Positions 61,864-64,000 of a stretch of 64,000 nt of DNA are shown here, in pieces. The DNA is from Oscillospiraceae bacterium. GTDB taxonomy: Bacteria > Bacillota > Clostridia > Oscillospirales > Oscillospiraceae. Under the pieces are notes generated by a model that was given only the letters and a program-made list of their open reading frames with translations, made no database searches and was not told the origin of the DNA. Location: positions 28,182 to 92,181 of the forward strand of contig JAILFJ010000129.1 in NCBI GenBank assembly GCA_024697625.1, in the 5' to 3' direction. The number at the start of each line of letters is the position of its first letter. Within the stretch, counting starts at the first letter, position 1. A program made the translations under genes and the position numbers.

Positions 61864-63779
61864 TAAAACAGTTCGGACACCAGGTCGGTGAACTCGGCCG
61901 TATCCTCAACATCGACTCCGGCGTTCAGCTCCGCCAGGGCGTTGAGGATCTTTGCGAGCTTCGCCGCCTTTTCCCGGTCAGATTCGAAAGCCTCCTTCAG
62001 CACCGTGAAGACGCGGTGCTCGGGGTTGAGTTCCAGGACTCTGGTGGCCCGGAGCTTTCTCATCTCCTCGCTGGGTCCGTTCCGGAAGTAGCGCTCCATC
62101 TCCAGGGTGATGCCGCCCTCGGTGGTCAGCGCGCAGGGCCTGGTGGAGAGCTTGGAGGACAGCTTCGCTTTCTCAATGCTCTCGCCGACGGATTCCTTCA
62201 CGAAATCCAGAAGCTCTCTGTTCTCGATATCCCGCTCTTCCGCGGCCTTTTTCTCCTCCTCGGTCTCAAAGCCGAGATCGTCCGTCACCACGTTGCAGAA
62301 GCGCTTGCCGTCCAGCTCCCGCAGATTCTGCAGCACCATCTCATCCAGCGGGCTTGTCAGATACAGCAGCTCGTAGCCGCGCTTGCGGACCTCCTCACAC
62401 TGGGGCAGGGCCACAGCGTGCTTCAGGGTGTCGGCAGAGGCATAGTACACCGCCTTCTGGCTCTCCGGCATACCCTCGGCATATTCCTTCAGGCTGATCT
62501 GCTTGTCCTCGGCCGTCCAGAAGAGCAGCAGGTCCTTCAGGAAGTCCTTGTACCTGCCGTACTCGTCGCAGATGCCGCACTTGAGATCCACGCCGAAGTT
62601 CTTGTAGAATTCCTCGTACTTCGGCCGGTCCTCGCGCATGAGCTTTTCCAGTTCGCCCTTGATGCGCTTTTCGAGGTTCTGGCCGATGATGCGGAGCTGG
62701 CGGTCGTGCTGCAGCAGCTCGCGGGAGATGTTCAGGCTCAGGTCCGGAGAATCCACCACGCCCTTGACAAACTCAAAATACTCGTGCACGAGCTTGTCGC
62801 ACTTCTCCATGATCATGACGCCGCTGGAATACAGGGTGATTCCGCCCTTGTTGTCGCCGGCAAAGATATTCTCGTTCTGCTCGCCGGGGATGAACAGCAT
62901 GGCCTTGTAGCTGACGGCGCCCTCCGCATTGACCCGCACCAGAGCGCAGGGATCCTTGCGGTCGCGGTTCTTCTCCTTATACCAGGCGATGCAGTCGTCG
63001 TCGGTCACCTCGTTCTTCGAGCGCTGCCAGATGGGGATCATGCTGTTGATGATCTCGTTCTCGGTCACCATGCGGTAATCGTACTTCGGCGAGCCGTCGT
63101 CGTTCTTTTCCTCGGTCTCGAAGCGCTCCTGGTGCTCGATGTCCATGTGAATCGGCCACCGGACGTAGTCCGAATACTTCTTCACCAGCGCCTTGATCTT
63201 CCAGACCTCCAGGTACGAGCCGTAGATCTCTTCTTCGCTGTCTTCCTTGATGTGCATGATCACGTCGGTGCCCGCGCTCTCCCGTTCGCAGGCCGATACG
63301 GTATAGCCGTCGGCGCCCCTGCTGTTCCAGCGTACGCCCTCCGTCTCGCCGTACTTGCGCGAGATCACCGTCACCTCGTCCGACACCATGAAGGCAGAAT
63401 AGAAACCGACGCCGAACTGGCCGATGATGGAGAGGTCCTCGTTCTCCGCCTTTTCGCTGTCCATCTCGCCCCGGAACTGGTAGGTGCCGCTCTTGGCGAT
63501 CACACCGAGGTTGGCTTCCGCCTCCGCCATGGTCATGCCGATGCCGTTGTCCCGCACCGTGATGGTCCTGGCGTTTTTGTCGACGAGGATGTCGATCCGG
63601 AAGTCGGAGCGGCTGAGACCCACGCTGTCGTCGGTCAGGGACAGATAGCAGAGCTTGTCGATGGCGTCAGAGGCGTTGGAGATGATTTCACGCAGAAAAA
63701 TCTCTTTGTTTGTGTAGATGGAGTTGATCATCAGGTCGAGCAGTCTTTTGGACTCGGCCTTGAACTGTTTTTTTGCCAT
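61863..63779 (-). CDS. htpG: Hsp90-family chaperone HtpG, 638 aa
   Basis: The N-terminal ATPase domain shows 'IYTNKEIFLREIISNASDA', 'DNGIGMTMAEAEANLG' and 'GQFGVGFYSAFMVSDEV', the Hsp90 nucleotide site. The middle and C-terminal domains are full length. It is a cytoplasmic chaperone. A consensus-like sigma-A promoter lies about 40 bp upstream; I see no CIRCE inverted repeat, so HrcA control is not supported. Confidence 0.97.
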   Translation of the reverse strand: MAKKQFKAESKRLLDLMINSIYTNKEIFLREIISNASDAIDKLCYLSLTDDSVGLSRSDFRIDILVDKNARTITVRDNGIGMTMAEAEANLGVIAKSGTYQFRGEMDSEKAENEDLSIIGQFGVGFYSAFMVSDEVTVISRKYGETEGVRWNSRGADGYTVSACERESAGTDVIMHIKEDSEEEIYGSYLEVWKIKALVKKYSDYVRWPIHMDIEHQERFETEEKNDDGSPKYDYRMVTENEIINSMIPIWQRSKNEVTDDDCIAWYKEKNRDRKDPCALVRVNAEGAVSYKAMLFIPGEQNENIFAGDNKGGITLYSSGVMIMEKCDKLVHEYFEFVKGVVDSPDLSLNISRELLQHDRQLRIIGQNLEKRIKGELEKLMREDRPKYEEFYKNFGVDLKCGICDEYGRYKDFLKDLLLFWTAEDKQISLKEYAEGMPESQKAVYYASADTLKHAVALPQCEEVRKRGYELLYLTSPLDEMVLQNLRELDGKRFCNVVTDDLGFETEEEKKAAEERDIENRELLDFVKESVGESIEKAKLSSKLSTRPCALTTEGGITLEMERYFRNGPSEEMRKLRATRVLELNPEHRVFTVLKEAFESDREKAAKLAKILNALAELNAGVDVEDTAEFTDLVSELF

Positions 63780-64000
63780 AATCGCTGCCTTTCTTCTCTA
63801 AAAAATCAAAACTTTTGTTATTATAAGCTTTTCACCGGGAAAGTTCAAGATATAATTCGTCTTGAGTTTCCGCAAAACGAAAGAGAGCAGAAAGCGGAGG
63901 TTTAAGAAAGACGAAAAAAGCAGAAAAGAAGAGCAAAAAGGAAGAATTACCTTCGTAAATGTGGTAGAATTGAGTGACCAAACAAAACCCTGCCAAACAA
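63780..64000. other. Intergenic end of the window with the htpG promoter
   Basis: Holds the htpG promoter and then A-rich plus-strand sequence. A TGG-TAGAAT extended -10 at 63965-63970 may start a plus-strand transcript beyond the window. No coding sequence is evident. Confidence 0.4.
63820..63848 (-). promoter_or_regulatory. Promoter of htpG-hemW
   Basis: On the minus strand TTGAAC (63843-63848) and TATAAT (63820-63825) are separated by 17 bp. Confidence 0.7.

Noticed and set aside
63780-63860. CIRCE/HrcA operator before htpG
   Set aside because: No 9-bp inverted repeat of the CIRCE type is visible; only a sigma-A-like promoter.
61665-63905. 746-aa plus-strand ORF
   Set aside because: Antisense to htpG and hemW, both certain; composition is the reverse-strand image of charged Hsp90 sequence.

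Overview
The window looks like a chromosomal segment of a Gram-positive, probably gut-associated member of the class Clostridia (Oscillospiraceae-like is my best guess, from general knowledge rather than any search). The evidence is firmicute-type gene blocks (yhbY-nadD-yqeK-rsfS; smc-ftsY; dprA-topA-trmFO), AGGAGG-type ribosome binding sites, sigma-A-like promoters, DUF4342 and DUF4364 proteins, and MBG/InlB-repeat surface proteins with a PKTGD anchor. DNA is moderately GC-rich. I found no rRNA, tRNA, CRISPR array or intact insertion sequence. Very long antisense open frames are shadows of real genes.

Layout. 1-4731: a very large secreted repeat protein, cut by the window edge. 4.9-9.5 kb: a small hypothetical gene, a HerA/YjgR-like ATPase, murF and rfbA. 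9.6-17.1 kb (+): pcrA, a DUF4342 protein, an RluA-type pseudouridine synthase and a sortase-type MBG surface protein. 17.2-25.8 kb (-): rpsU, leuS, rsfS, a nadD-yqeK fusion, yhbY, ftsY and a short-armed smc. 25.8-27.3 kb: a decayed mobile-element patch with an integrase lacking its N-terminal part, a macro-domain pseudogene and arm-site-like repeats. 27.3-33.4 kb: an M4 metalloprotease with a long C-terminal extension and a two-gene glycosyltransferase/membrane protein unit. 33.4-45.2 kb (-): one long gene train, nrdR, nagB-like, GlmU-like, DUF4364, asnA, SpoU methylase, dprA, topA, trmFO, plsX, rnc, radical SAM, with several 4-bp overlaps. 45.4-51.8 kb: glycerate kinase (+), then an acetyltransferase, an M18 aminopeptidase, a tsaC-coaE fusion, prfA and a small membrane protein (-). 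52.0-56.8 kb: an SH3b lipoprotein, and a TetR regulator divergent from a large Fe-S/FAD oxidoreductase followed by an orphan hypA. 56.9-63.8 kb (-): metG, a VanW-domain protein, hemW and htpG.

How it fits together. Most genes are housekeeping: translation (leuS, metG, rpsU, prfA, tsaC, rsfS), chromosome and DNA maintenance (smc, topA, pcrA, dprA), envelope and lipid synthesis (murF, plsX, rfbA), protein targeting (ftsY) and cofactors (nadD, coaE, hemW). The least explained parts are the TetR / Fe-S flavoprotein / HypA cassette, the two gene fusions (nadD-yqeK, tsaC-coaE), the shortened SMC arms, the nagB-like gene with altered catalytic positions, the PKTGD protein with a long cytoplasmic tail, and the insertion that separates rnc/radical SAM from smc/ftsY. 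All assignments come from reading motifs by eye; no database search was run.
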